Shown one piece after another: positions 1 through 6,580 of a stretch of DNA of 17,974 nt. The stretch comes from CS4-C045 sp964347545 (GTDB lineage: Bacteria; Planctomycetota; Planctomycetia; Pirellulales; UBA7805), in contig CAYFZZ010000165.1 of the NCBI GenBank assembly GCA_964347545.1, positions 1-17,974 on the forward strand, given 5' to 3'. The notes under the pieces are model-generated. The model made no database searches, was not told the origin of the DNA, and was given only the letters and a program-made list of their open reading frames with translations. The position numbers were made by a program, and so were the translations under genes. The stretch's first letter is position 1, and the number at the start of each line of letters is the position of its first letter.

Positions 1-53
1 TCTTAACCCCCCACTCTTAACCGAACACTCTTAACCGAACACTCTTGAACGAC
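1..53. repeat. 14-bp tandem repeat array, left end cut by window edge
   Basis: The unit CACTCTTAACCGAA occurs twice perfectly (12-25 and 26-39). It is followed by a decayed copy at 40-53 and preceded by a partial copy from position 1. The same unit recurs at 15377-15457. The array lies beyond the 3' end of the minus-strand TPR gene. No gene is credible in 1-288. That stretch also contains a 14-bp perfect palindrome at 222-235 (core GGCGCGCC), and I see no clear terminator. Confidence 0.85.
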
Positions 54-288
54 CCGCTTATCTCCATCCCCCCCGCTGCTCACATTTCTTCCCCGGGCGG
101 ACTGACTGTCGCTGTGGCCACCCTTGGGGAACAGCAATCCACCCACAGATTCTACGGAAGAACCTTTTTTATGCGCCTCGCCCGAAACGTCCCCGGTTGC
201 CCCTACCCTACCCTCCCGGCCCCCGGCGCGCCGGGACAGTGCCGCCGGGACGGGGGAGAGGGGACTGTTGTGAGCCGAACGCGGAATG

Positions 289-2799
289 TCATGGGTGCCG
301 AGCTGAGGGGGCCAGCTGACATTCCTGCAGCAGGGCCACGAAGCGGGTCTTCATTTCCGGCCCGCCCAGTTCGGGGTGCAAGACTTCGGTCAGCTTGATG
401 ATCCGCTCGGCCTGCGCAGAATTGCCCAGCCGATGGTGGGCCAGCGCTTGGGCGTGTTTGGCGCGAAACCATCGCGGCGAGGCGGGCCGACTCTGCCGCT
501 GAACGTTCCGCCATTGCCGCAGGGCCGCCTCCCAGTCGGCTTGATCCCGCCCCTCCATCAGCAGCTGGGCGTAGGCTTCCTGCAGCGGGCCGTCCGCTGC
601 ATCCTGCTGGGCCAAGGTGGCGTACGCGTCCAGGGCCGCCCCGCGGCGGCCGGCCGCCGCCAACGCCTCGGCCCGCGCCACGGCCATCGATTTGGCGGCG
701 GCAGCCGAACGGGCCACCGCCGGCTGGCCGCGGAGGGCGAGCAATTCCAGTTGCAGTTCGGCGAGGGCCGCCCGCTGGGGACCCCGCCCCTGGCGGATCA
801 TTTCCGCCAGCGCGTCCCCCAATTCGGCCAGCTGGGCCTCACTGGCGTCGGCTGCCTGAGCCAGCTGTTGTCGAGCCTGTTTGGTGGGTTTGCCCTGAGC
901 GGCCCAGGTGTAGGCCAGCATCAACCGCGCGCGGGGCAACCACCCGGGCGGAGGGGTGGGGGGCTGGTCCAGCACCTCCCGCAACTGCCGCTCGGCCACC
1001 CCCCACTCGTCCGACAAACCATAGACGCGGAGCCCCGCGGCTTCGACCAGGGCCAGCTGGGCCACCTCCGCGTTGGCCGCGGCGGCCGCCTGGTGGACCC
1101 CCTCCAAAAACCGGATTCCCTCTCTGACCAATCGCCGGCGTGCAGGCTGTTCCCGATCGGTGAATTCTCCCAGCCGCCGACCGTAGCACTCCGCCAGGGC
1201 CTCCAGGGCCTCGGCAAATCGGGGGTCGGTCGGTGCGATCTGACGGTAAGCGGCCAGGGCGTCTTCCCAGCGGTGATGAGCCTGGTGAAACTGGCCCAGC
1301 CACCAGCGGGCTTTGTCTGCCGTCGGGCCCTGCGGCCACCGCCGCAGATGTTCGTCCAGCATCTGGACATACCGCGGGCCTTGGTCGGGCAGACCGGTCT
1401 GCAGCTGTTGGGCCTGGTGAAAGATGGCCAGCCAGTCCGCCCCGGCGGCCTGCGGATGGTGGGGCAGCTGAGCGGCCAGCGCCGCGAAGCGATCTCGAGC
1501 GGCCGCGTGCTGCTGTCGTTGGTGAACGATCGCGGCCGCCGCCAAACCGGCTTGAAACGCCTCCGCGGTCGAGGAGCTTTCCAGGGCGGCCTGCCGAGCC
1601 CGGTCGTAGGTGACCAAGGCCTCGTCCACCTGCCCGGCGCGATAGTAGGCCTGGGCGGCGCGGATCAAGAGCGGGAACTGGCCACCGTCGGGTGTGGTGG
1701 CCAGCTGCCGGGCCCAGCGGGCGGCCGCCCGCCGCTCCCAGAAGGGCCCGTGTTCTGCCTCAATCCGTTGCAGCTGCCGGCTCACCCGCGCTTCCCACAC
1801 CCCCCGCTGTGCTCCCCCCGCCTGCGGCCGCAGGGCCAAGAGAACCTCCAGGGCCAAGAAATCCCACTCGGCCGCCACCTCGTCGGACAGCGCCGGGCGC
1901 TGCTGGAGGATGGCCCAGGCCTGGGCAGGATTACCGCGGGCCAGCTGCCACCGCGCCGACTCCTGCTGGAAGAGGGCCCCTACCGCGGCGGGGGCGGCGG
2001 GGCGGTAACGGTCCCACGCCTCCTGGTAATCCTCCCGCCGCTCGGCCACCCGGTAACACTCCAGCTGACCCAGCCGGCTGGGCCAGTCGATCGGATCGGT
2101 GGCCTGTGCCAATTCCTCAAAACGGGCCGTGGCCTGCGTGAGGGCACTGGTGCGGTCGGGGGTGTCGGCGGCAAAGCACAAGGCCTGGTTCAGCAGACAG
2201 CGTGCCCGCTGCCGCTGGACGTCACGAACCAGAAGCTGCAGCCCCGCGGCCGACATCCTCTCGGGCGGGTCTGACGACCGGCGGTGGGCCGCGACCAACC
2301 GCCCTCGCAGCTGCTGGTCCAGCTGGTCCAGCTTCCCGGCCGCCTGCCGTAGCTGCTCGCCGGCGACCGCCTGCACCGCCGCAGGGTCGCTGGCCGTTTC
2401 CGCCTCGTAACGGGCCAACTGCCCGCGGGTCATGTGCGTCACGGCGTCTTGATGTTGGACCAGCACGGCGTACTCGTCCCCGGCGTGCTGAGCGAGGTAA
2501 GTGGCGGCGACCTGATGCGCTTGCCGCCACCGGTCTGGCCGTTCATCGGGCGGCAGTTGGACAGCCGCGGCCGCGTGGATCCGCACCAGCTCGGCGGTCA
2601 AGCGGGCCCGCCGTCTGGCGCTTAGCCCGGTTTCCCCCAGCTCGCGGCGACAGTAGGCTTCTGCCAGCGGGTAAAGGTGCCTCTGCAGCAGCCCTTCCAC
2701 GAAGGGCTGGTCGAGCGGCGGGTCGGCGGCCAGCCGGGTGCCGGCCAGGGCCGCGACCAGCAGTCCGACGAGGGCCCACGATTTGGAAATGCCCAGCAT
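289..2799 (-). CDS. Exported tetratricopeptide-repeat protein
   Basis: This 836-residue protein begins with a likely signal peptide (residues 1-25: short basic start, hydrophobic stretch WALVGLLVAALAG, then LAAD). The rest is almost wholly alpha-helical and Ala/Gln/Arg-rich, with many helix-turn-helix units of TPR type. Examples are the segment with ARWWLGQFHQAHHRWEDALAAY near the middle and AYYRAGQVDEALVTYDRAR. No catalytic motif is seen. TPR arrays usually act as protein-binding scaffolds, so a periplasmic scaffold is the inference. The ATG lies 4 bp beyond the stop of the upstream exbD-like gene, with no clear Shine-Dalgarno, so translational coupling is likely. ExbD and TPR genes often sit together in planctomycete and Bacteroidetes-type transport operons (from memory). 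The exact partner is unknown. Confidence 0.85.
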   Translation of the reverse strand: MLGISKSWALVGLLVAALAGTRLAADPPLDQPFVEGLLQRHLYPLAEAYCRRELGETGLSARRRARLTAELVRIHAAAAVQLPPDERPDRWRQAHQVAATYLAQHAGDEYAVLVQHQDAVTHMTRGQLARYEAETASDPAAVQAVAGEQLRQAAGKLDQLDQQLRGRLVAAHRRSSDPPERMSAAGLQLLVRDVQRQRARCLLNQALCFAADTPDRTSALTQATARFEELAQATDPIDWPSRLGQLECYRVAERREDYQEAWDRYRPAAPAAVGALFQQESARWQLARGNPAQAWAILQQRPALSDEVAAEWDFLALEVLLALRPQAGGAQRGVWEARVSRQLQRIEAEHGPFWERRAAARWARQLATTPDGGQFPLLIRAAQAYYRAGQVDEALVTYDRARQAALESSSTAEAFQAGLAAAAIVHQRQQHAAARDRFAALAAQLPHHPQAAGADWLAIFHQAQQLQTGLPDQGPRYVQMLDEHLRRWPQGPTADKARWWLGQFHQAHHRWEDALAAYRQIAPTDPRFAEALEALAECYGRRLGEFTDREQPARRRLVREGIRFLEGVHQAAAAANAEVAQLALVEAAGLRVYGLSDEWGVAERQLREVLDQPPTPPPGWLPRARLMLAYTWAAQGKPTKQARQQLAQAADASEAQLAELGDALAEMIRQGRGPQRAALAELQLELLALRGQPAVARSAAAAKSMAVARAEALAAAGRRGAALDAYATLAQQDAADGPLQEAYAQLLMEGRDQADWEAALRQWRNVQRQSRPASPRWFRAKHAQALAHHRLGNSAQAERIIKLTEVLHPELGGPEMKTRFVALLQECQLAPSARHP

Positions 2800-2803
2800 C
2801 TGC

Positions 2804-3265
2804 TCAGCCCGGCGGGATCTCCCGCGCTGCGGCGAACTGGATGGTGGTAAACCCCAGCCCGCGGCTCAAATCGTAAACTTCGATCACGTGCCCCAGGGGC
2901 ACGGCGTTGGCCGGATCCAGCAGGATGGGAAGATCCGCTTCGACCGCGGCCGCCGCGGCCAACACCTCGACCAGGTCGGACCACGACGCTTGCGGCCGGC
3001 GATTCACCTCCCAGGCGGGCCGCCCGTCCGCCCAGGAAATTTTCACAATCACCCGCTCCAGGTCGACCAGCGGTTGGGCCAGCTCACCGGCGCGGTCCCC
3101 CTCCGATCGCTCGAACCGCAGGTCGCTCGGCAGAACCTGCTCGTGAATCTGGAAGCTGGCGGTGCACAGGAAAAAGATCAGCAGCAGGAAGACGACGTCG
3201 ATCATCGGCGTCATCGTCGCGTCGCGTCGCGAATCGGCCCGGGTAATGTGCGAGGGGACGCGCAT
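2804..3265 (-). CDS. ExbD/TolR-family biopolymer transport protein
   Basis: This 153-residue protein has the ExbD layout: a short cytosolic N-terminus (1-18), then MTPMIDVVFLLLIFFLCT, which is the family hallmark with the conserved proton-path Asp at residue 23. A single membrane helix (about 24-41) follows, and then a periplasmic domain of about 110 residues with the usual VIVKI... start and a late 'LGHVIEVYDL' helix. ExbD works with a pentameric ExbB/TolQ/MotA channel to use proton flow for work across the envelope. No ExbB gene adjoins it here: fabF lies upstream and the TPR gene is coupled downstream. The start ATG touches a triple TGCGGGG repeat and lacks a Shine-Dalgarno. The start is still plausible because the pre-TM segment has the right length. 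Confidence 0.9.
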   Translation of the reverse strand: MRVPSHITRADSRRDATMTPMIDVVFLLLIFFLCTASFQIHEQVLPSDLRFERSEGDRAGELAQPLVDLERVIVKISWADGRPAWEVNRRPQASWSDLVEVLAAAAAVEADLPILLDPANAVPLGHVIEVYDLSRGLGFTTIQFAAAREIPPG

Positions 3266-3285
3266 GCGGGGTGCGGGGTGCGGGA
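3265..3285. repeat. Three tandem 7-bp TGCGGGG units at the exbD start
   Basis: The units TGCGGGG, TGCGGGG and TGCGGGA run from 3265 to 3285, directly against (and overlapping by one base) the minus-strand ATG at 3263-3265. On the coding strand the leader therefore reads as CCCCGCA repeats. The remaining upstream gap to fabF (3286-3439) shows no gene. Confidence 0.7.
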
Positions 3286-3439
3286 TTTGGGTTGTGAGAT
3301 ACCGTTGGAAGAAGAGCTGCGATGCAGATGCGGGGGCCGGACTCGGCGGGGCGGCTCATCTGCCTGCCCGGATCGGCTGCTTTCCGCGGGCGTGGGCCTG
3401 GCGTGCCGCGGCTATGGTCGGGGGGCGGGCGGCCGCCGG

Positions 3440-4723
3440 TCAGCCCTCGTAGGCGCTGACGATCAGGGTGATGTTTTGGCCGCCAAAGCCGAAGCTGTTG
3501 GAGAGGGCGTTTCGGCAGTTGGCTTCTCGAGCGGTATTGGGGAGGTAGTCCAGATCACATTCGGGGTCAGGGGTTTCGTAGTTGATCGTGGGGGGCAGGA
3601 CGTTGTCGCGGATGGCCATGATGCACACAATCAGCTCGGTGGCGCCCGCCGCGGCGATGAGGTGTCCCATCATGCTCTTGGTGCTGGAAACGGGGATGTG
3701 GTAGGCCTGCTGGCCCAGGGCCTGCTTGATGGCCAGCGTTTCGACTTTATCGTTGACGCTGGTGCCGGTGCCATGCGCGTTGATGTAGTGGATGTCTTCC
3801 GGATTCATGTGGGCGTCGGCCAGGGCCTGCTGGATACAGCGGATGGCGCCGCGTCCTTCCGGATGGGTATCGGTAATGCGGAACGCGTCGGCGGTTGAGC
3901 CGTAGCCTTTGATTTCGGCCAGGATGGGTGCCCCCCGAGCCTTCGCTCGTTCCGCTTCTTCCAGGACCACCATGGCGGCGCCTTCGCCCAGGACGAATCC
4001 GTCCCGGTCGCGGTCGAAGGGCCGCGAGGCACGTTGCGGCTCGTCGTTGCGTGTCGAGAGCGCAGTCAGCAGGTTGAAGCCGGTGACCCCGAAGGGGTGG
4101 ATCATGCTGTGGGTGCCGCCGGACAGCATGATATCTGCATCGCCGCGGCGGATCAGTTCGGCGGCTTCCCCCACGGCCTGGCTGCTGGCCGCACAAGCGG
4201 TGAGGCAGTTGGCGTTGGGTCCTTGAGCGTTGAAGAGGGCCGCCAGGTGCCCCGCCGGCATGTTGGGTTCCTGTTCCAGTTCCGCGACCGGATTGAGCAG
4301 TTCGAGACCTGCTGCGATGAACCGAGCCAAATCGACGTGGTCGTCGTCGAGGGAGGTGAGCACCATTTTGGTAAAGCTGTCGAAATCCTGCTGGCCTTCG
4401 CCGCTGCCGAGGTAGACCCCAAAGCGGGTGGGGTCGGGCGGGTTGTCCAGGATGCCTGACGAGCGGACGGCTTGTTGAGCGGCCCCGGCGGCGAACCGCG
4501 TATGGCGCCCACAACGGTTCCACCGGTCGACATCCAGTCCCTCCCGGGAAACGTCCCAGTCACGGACTTCGGCCGAAAACTTGGTGGGAAACTGGCTGGC
4601 GTCAAAGACGGTCGTGTAGTCGACACCCGATTCGGCCCGCTGCAGCCGCTGCCACAGCTCTTCCACTTCACAGCCCAGGGGGGTCACACAGCCGACTCCG
4701 GTTATCACAACCCTGCGATCCAT
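3440..4723 (-). CDS. fabF: Beta-ketoacyl-ACP synthase II (FabF-type)
   Basis: It condenses malonyl-ACP with an acyl-ACP in fatty acid chain elongation in the cytosol. The 427-residue product has the full thiolase-fold ketosynthase signature: N-terminal RRVVITGVGCVTPLG, active-site Cys177 in LTACAASSQA, His317 in NAHGTGT, His354 in STKSMMGHL, and the C-terminal NSFGFGGQN loop. A segment of about 15 extra residues around 115-155 (DFDSF...NPVAELEQ) looks longer than in E. coli FabF. The ATG at 4723 is preferred because family members begin at xxRRVVITG and an AGGTG lies 8 nt upstream. A GTG nine bases further out (4732) is possible. It is the last gene of the fab cluster, 47 bp after the divergent dehydratase. 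Confidence 0.95.
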   Translation of the reverse strand: MDRRVVITGVGCVTPLGCEVEELWQRLQRAESGVDYTTVFDASQFPTKFSAEVRDWDVSREGLDVDRWNRCGRHTRFAAGAAQQAVRSSGILDNPPDPTRFGVYLGSGEGQQDFDSFTKMVLTSLDDDHVDLARFIAAGLELLNPVAELEQEPNMPAGHLAALFNAQGPNANCLTACAASSQAVGEAAELIRRGDADIMLSGGTHSMIHPFGVTGFNLLTALSTRNDEPQRASRPFDRDRDGFVLGEGAAMVVLEEAERAKARGAPILAEIKGYGSTADAFRITDTHPEGRGAIRCIQQALADAHMNPEDIHYINAHGTGTSVNDKVETLAIKQALGQQAYHIPVSSTKSMMGHLIAAAGATELIVCIMAIRDNVLPPTINYETPDPECDLDYLPNTAREANCRNALSNSFGFGGQNITLIVSAYEG

Positions 4724-4770
4724 AACTGGCACCTGTTGCTGAGCCTACCCACGGTCGCTGCCCGCCCCGA

Positions 4771-5277
4771 TTATAACAAATGCTGAGGCACGGGAATCCG
4801 GCTGCCATCCGGTTTTCGGGCGACGTCCAGGATTTTCAGCACCCGCAGAATGGAAAGGAACTCCCCGGGTTCGAAGAGGGGCCGCCGAGCCGACTCGCGG
4901 TCGAGATGGACAAACAGAATTTCCGCTTCGGCCTGGAGCCGGTCTCCCACGTGGCTGGTGGTCGTGGCCCGCGCCCCCTCGGCATCGATATCCTCCAACA
5001 CCGCTCGATAGACCAGCGTGTCGCCCGGGACCGCTCGTCCGTAAAACTGCACCTTGGGCACCTTGGCCAGGATCACGCGTTCGCGGAAATCGTTGTATTC
5101 GCTGACCAGCATGCCCGACGTCTGAGCCATCCCCTCCAGGATCAACGAGTTGGGCATGGTGGGGATGCAGTAGAAATGGTCGTGCAGGGCGGATTCCGAG
5201 AGGGAGACCGTTTTGACGGCCTCAGCGGACTTGCCGCTGTTCAACTCGGTGAAACGATCCATCCAGAACCAGCGCAT
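4771..5277 (-). CDS. Divergent FabZ/FabA-like hotdog dehydratase
   Basis: A 168-residue single hotdog-fold protein related to 3-hydroxyacyl-ACP dehydratases. It aligns end to end with the FabZ-like protein at 5762-6268: both have VKTVSL near residue 22, DHF with His34, and LExM with Glu48. The canonical HFPxxPxxPG loop is changed here to HFYCIPTMPN, so the Pro after Phe and the Gly are lost while the His and Glu catalytic pair remain. It may be an active dehydratase with altered substrate preference or the non-catalytic partner of a heterodimer. The ATG at 5277 is chosen over an upstream start at 5310. It follows the ACP stop by 2 bp, has AAGG 10 nt upstream, and aligns with the paralogue's first residue. 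Confidence 0.85.
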   Translation of the reverse strand: MRWFWMDRFTELNSGKSAEAVKTVSLSESALHDHFYCIPTMPNSLILEGMAQTSGMLVSEYNDFRERVILAKVPKVQFYGRAVPGDTLVYRAVLEDIDAEGARATTTSHVGDRLQAEAEILFVHLDRESARRPLFEPGEFLSILRVLKILDVARKPDGSRIPVPQHLL

Positions 5278-5279
5278 GT

Positions 5280-5663
5280 TCAGCCGACCTTGCTGGCTAC
5301 GTAGTTGCACATATCCTGCACGGTGAGCGCATTGGCAAAGTCCTGGACCGCCGGATTCTGTTCGAAGGAGGAAAGGTCTGCGAAGGGCATCCGCTTTTTC
5401 AGCTCTTCCAAACCGGCCTCATTGATCTTGCCGTCCACGACGTAATCGGTGCTGGTCAAAATGTCTTCGGGAAACAACTCCCCCCGGGGGATCTTAATCG
5501 AGAAGGCTTTTTCCAGGCGAAAGACGATATCCAAGAAGTCAATCGATTCGGCTCCCAGGTCCCCCACCAGCGTGGCCTCAGGGGTGACTTCGTCGTCATC
5601 GACGCCCAGGGCGTCCACGAGAGCCGCCTGCACTTTGTCAAATACTTCTTCTTTGGTTGCCAT
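5280..5663 (-). CDS. Acyl carrier protein, long form
   Basis: It carries acyl chains as thioesters on 4'-phosphopantetheine. The start (KEEVFDKVQAALVDALGVDDDEVTP) and the motif GDLGAESIDFLDIVFRLEKAF are classic ACP, with Ser40 as the likely prosthetic-group site; the usual DSL is AES here. The protein is 127 residues, against about 80 for a standard ACP. The excess is an insertion of roughly 45 residues between the FPEDI segment (about 66) and the final helix LTVQDMCNYVASKVG. The insertion includes KINEAGLEELKKRMPFADLSSF. A GGAGG 10 nt upstream supports the start. It lies between the two dehydratase genes, and its stop is 2 bp from the downstream start. I have not used acpP because this is not the housekeeping form. 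Confidence 0.93.
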   Translation of the reverse strand: MATKEEVFDKVQAALVDALGVDDDEVTPEATLVGDLGAESIDFLDIVFRLEKAFSIKIPRGELFPEDILTSTDYVVDGKINEAGLEELKKRMPFADLSSFEQNPAVQDFANALTVQDMCNYVASKVG

Positions 5664-5673
5664 CTAAAGTTGT

Positions 5674-5678
5674 CCTCC
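5674..5678 (-). promoter_or_regulatory. Shine-Dalgarno of the ACP gene
   Basis: GGAGG on the minus strand, 10 nt before the ATG at 5663. It is the clearest ribosome binding site in the fab cluster and lies in the 98-bp gap after the first dehydratase. Confidence 0.6.
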
Positions 5679-5761
5679 GGGAGTTTTCATGACAGGTAGT
5701 TTTGGTGATGGGGGTGGTTGGTCAGCAGGGAGTTAGGGTGCGGGGGTCGCCCCGCGGATCC

Positions 5762-6268
5762 TCAAACGGTGGTCTGGCCGGCAGCCGGCGGGAGGTCCTC
5801 GGGCCGGTACAGCAGAGCGAACAGGGCGCGGAGGTCGTGGAGCGCCGCCCGATCGTTCGGCTCGTCCTCCGGATTTTGGTCGGCCAGGTTGTAACGCTCG
5901 AGGATCAGTCGAGCGGACACGTGTAATTTGCCGTCGACCGCTCCTTCTGCCTTCAAAGTGCTGGTATGTGAGTCCTCTTTCAGCAGTTTTGACGTCAAGG
6001 TCAACATCCTGCCCGGCTCGACAAAATCCGCGTACTTCACGTTGCGGGCTTCCTTGAGCAGCACGACGCTGTGAGCAAAATCTTCGGTGTAGCGGATCAG
6101 CCAGGCACTGGCCTGAGTCATGGCCTCCAACATAAACACGCCCGGCAGGACCGGGAACAAGGGAAAGTGATCGGCCAGGTAATCTTCAGCCAGCGAAACC
6201 GTTTTGACGGCGGTGATTTCCTCGCCAGCCTTCAACTGGAGGATGCGGTCGATCAGCGTGAAACGCAT
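5762..6268 (-). CDS. FabZ-like 3-hydroxyacyl-ACP dehydratase
   Basis: It removes water from 3-hydroxyacyl-ACP to give trans-2-enoyl-ACP. The 168-residue hotdog protein has an intact active-site segment DHFPLFPVLPGVFMLEAMTQ, with His34 and Glu48 as the catalytic pair and the PG turn typical of FabZ. Its C-terminal tail of about 40 residues (from about 128, acidic NPEDEPNDRAA then a helix) is longer than in E. coli FabZ (about 150 residues). It is the first gene of the four-gene cluster FabZ-like, ACP, divergent dehydratase, FabF. The start has no good Shine-Dalgarno, but a small inverted repeat sits 14 nt upstream in the leader. FabA is a less likely identity given the PGVFMLEA loop. Confidence 0.9.
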   Translation of the reverse strand: MRFTLIDRILQLKAGEEITAVKTVSLAEDYLADHFPLFPVLPGVFMLEAMTQASAWLIRYTEDFAHSVVLLKEARNVKYADFVEPGRMLTLTSKLLKEDSHTSTLKAEGAVDGKLHVSARLILERYNLADQNPEDEPNDRAALHDLRALFALLYRPEDLPPAAGQTTV

Positions 6269-6580
6269 GGCACGTGGTCAGCAACAGGAAACCCTGTTTC
6301 CGCAAACTCGGCAGGCTGAACGCAGGTAGGGGTCAGGAAGTAAACGCTCCAGTCTAGTGGGATCGCCCCCCCACCTCAACCACGGTAGGGGCCCTGCGGG
6401 GCTGGGGCGGCGGGCCGGGGTGCGGGGGGGACCACCCGGGATCGGCAGGATCCCGAGTGCCGTAAGCCTAGGAGTGCCTTTTGCTTGCAAAGCGGGGTGG
6501 GGTGGTCCCGCCGCTGGGTGGCTGAACGTGCCGGTGGGGCGGCGCCCCGCGGCCGGCCGGCCGCCCACCCGCCCCCGCGA
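6269..6580. other. 312-bp gene-free gap between metG and the fab cluster
   Basis: No credible gene; short reading frames here are low-complexity and GC-driven. Besides the leader repeat at 6283-6301, there is a perfect stem CGGGATC/GATCCCG at 6437-6455 with a 5-nt loop but no T-run on either strand, so it is a poor terminator candidate. GAGTGCC occurs twice in the adjacent bases. The fab promoter should lie here, but I could not identify convincing -35/-10 boxes. Confidence 0.5.
6283..6298. promoter_or_regulatory. Inverted repeat in the leader of the fab cluster
   Basis: AACAGG at 6283-6288 and CCTGTT at 6293-6298 form a perfect 6-bp stem with a 4-nt loop. It is centred about 22 nt before the first codon of the first fab gene. 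An overlapping alternative, GGAAAC/GTTTCC at 6287-6301, is also perfect. It could be an operator or an mRNA hairpin near the ribosome binding region. Confidence 0.35.

Noticed and set aside
222..235. GC palindrome as terminator of the TPR gene
   Set aside because: A perfect palindrome but without a loop or T-run on the minus strand.
376..2274. 632-codon open frame on the plus strand
   Set aside because: Antisense shadow of the TPR gene. It is Gly/Pro/Arg/Leu-rich with no domain, caused by high third-position GC in the true frame.
6437..6455. metG terminator hairpin
   Set aside because: A good stem but no T-run, and it lies over 120 bp past the metG stop.
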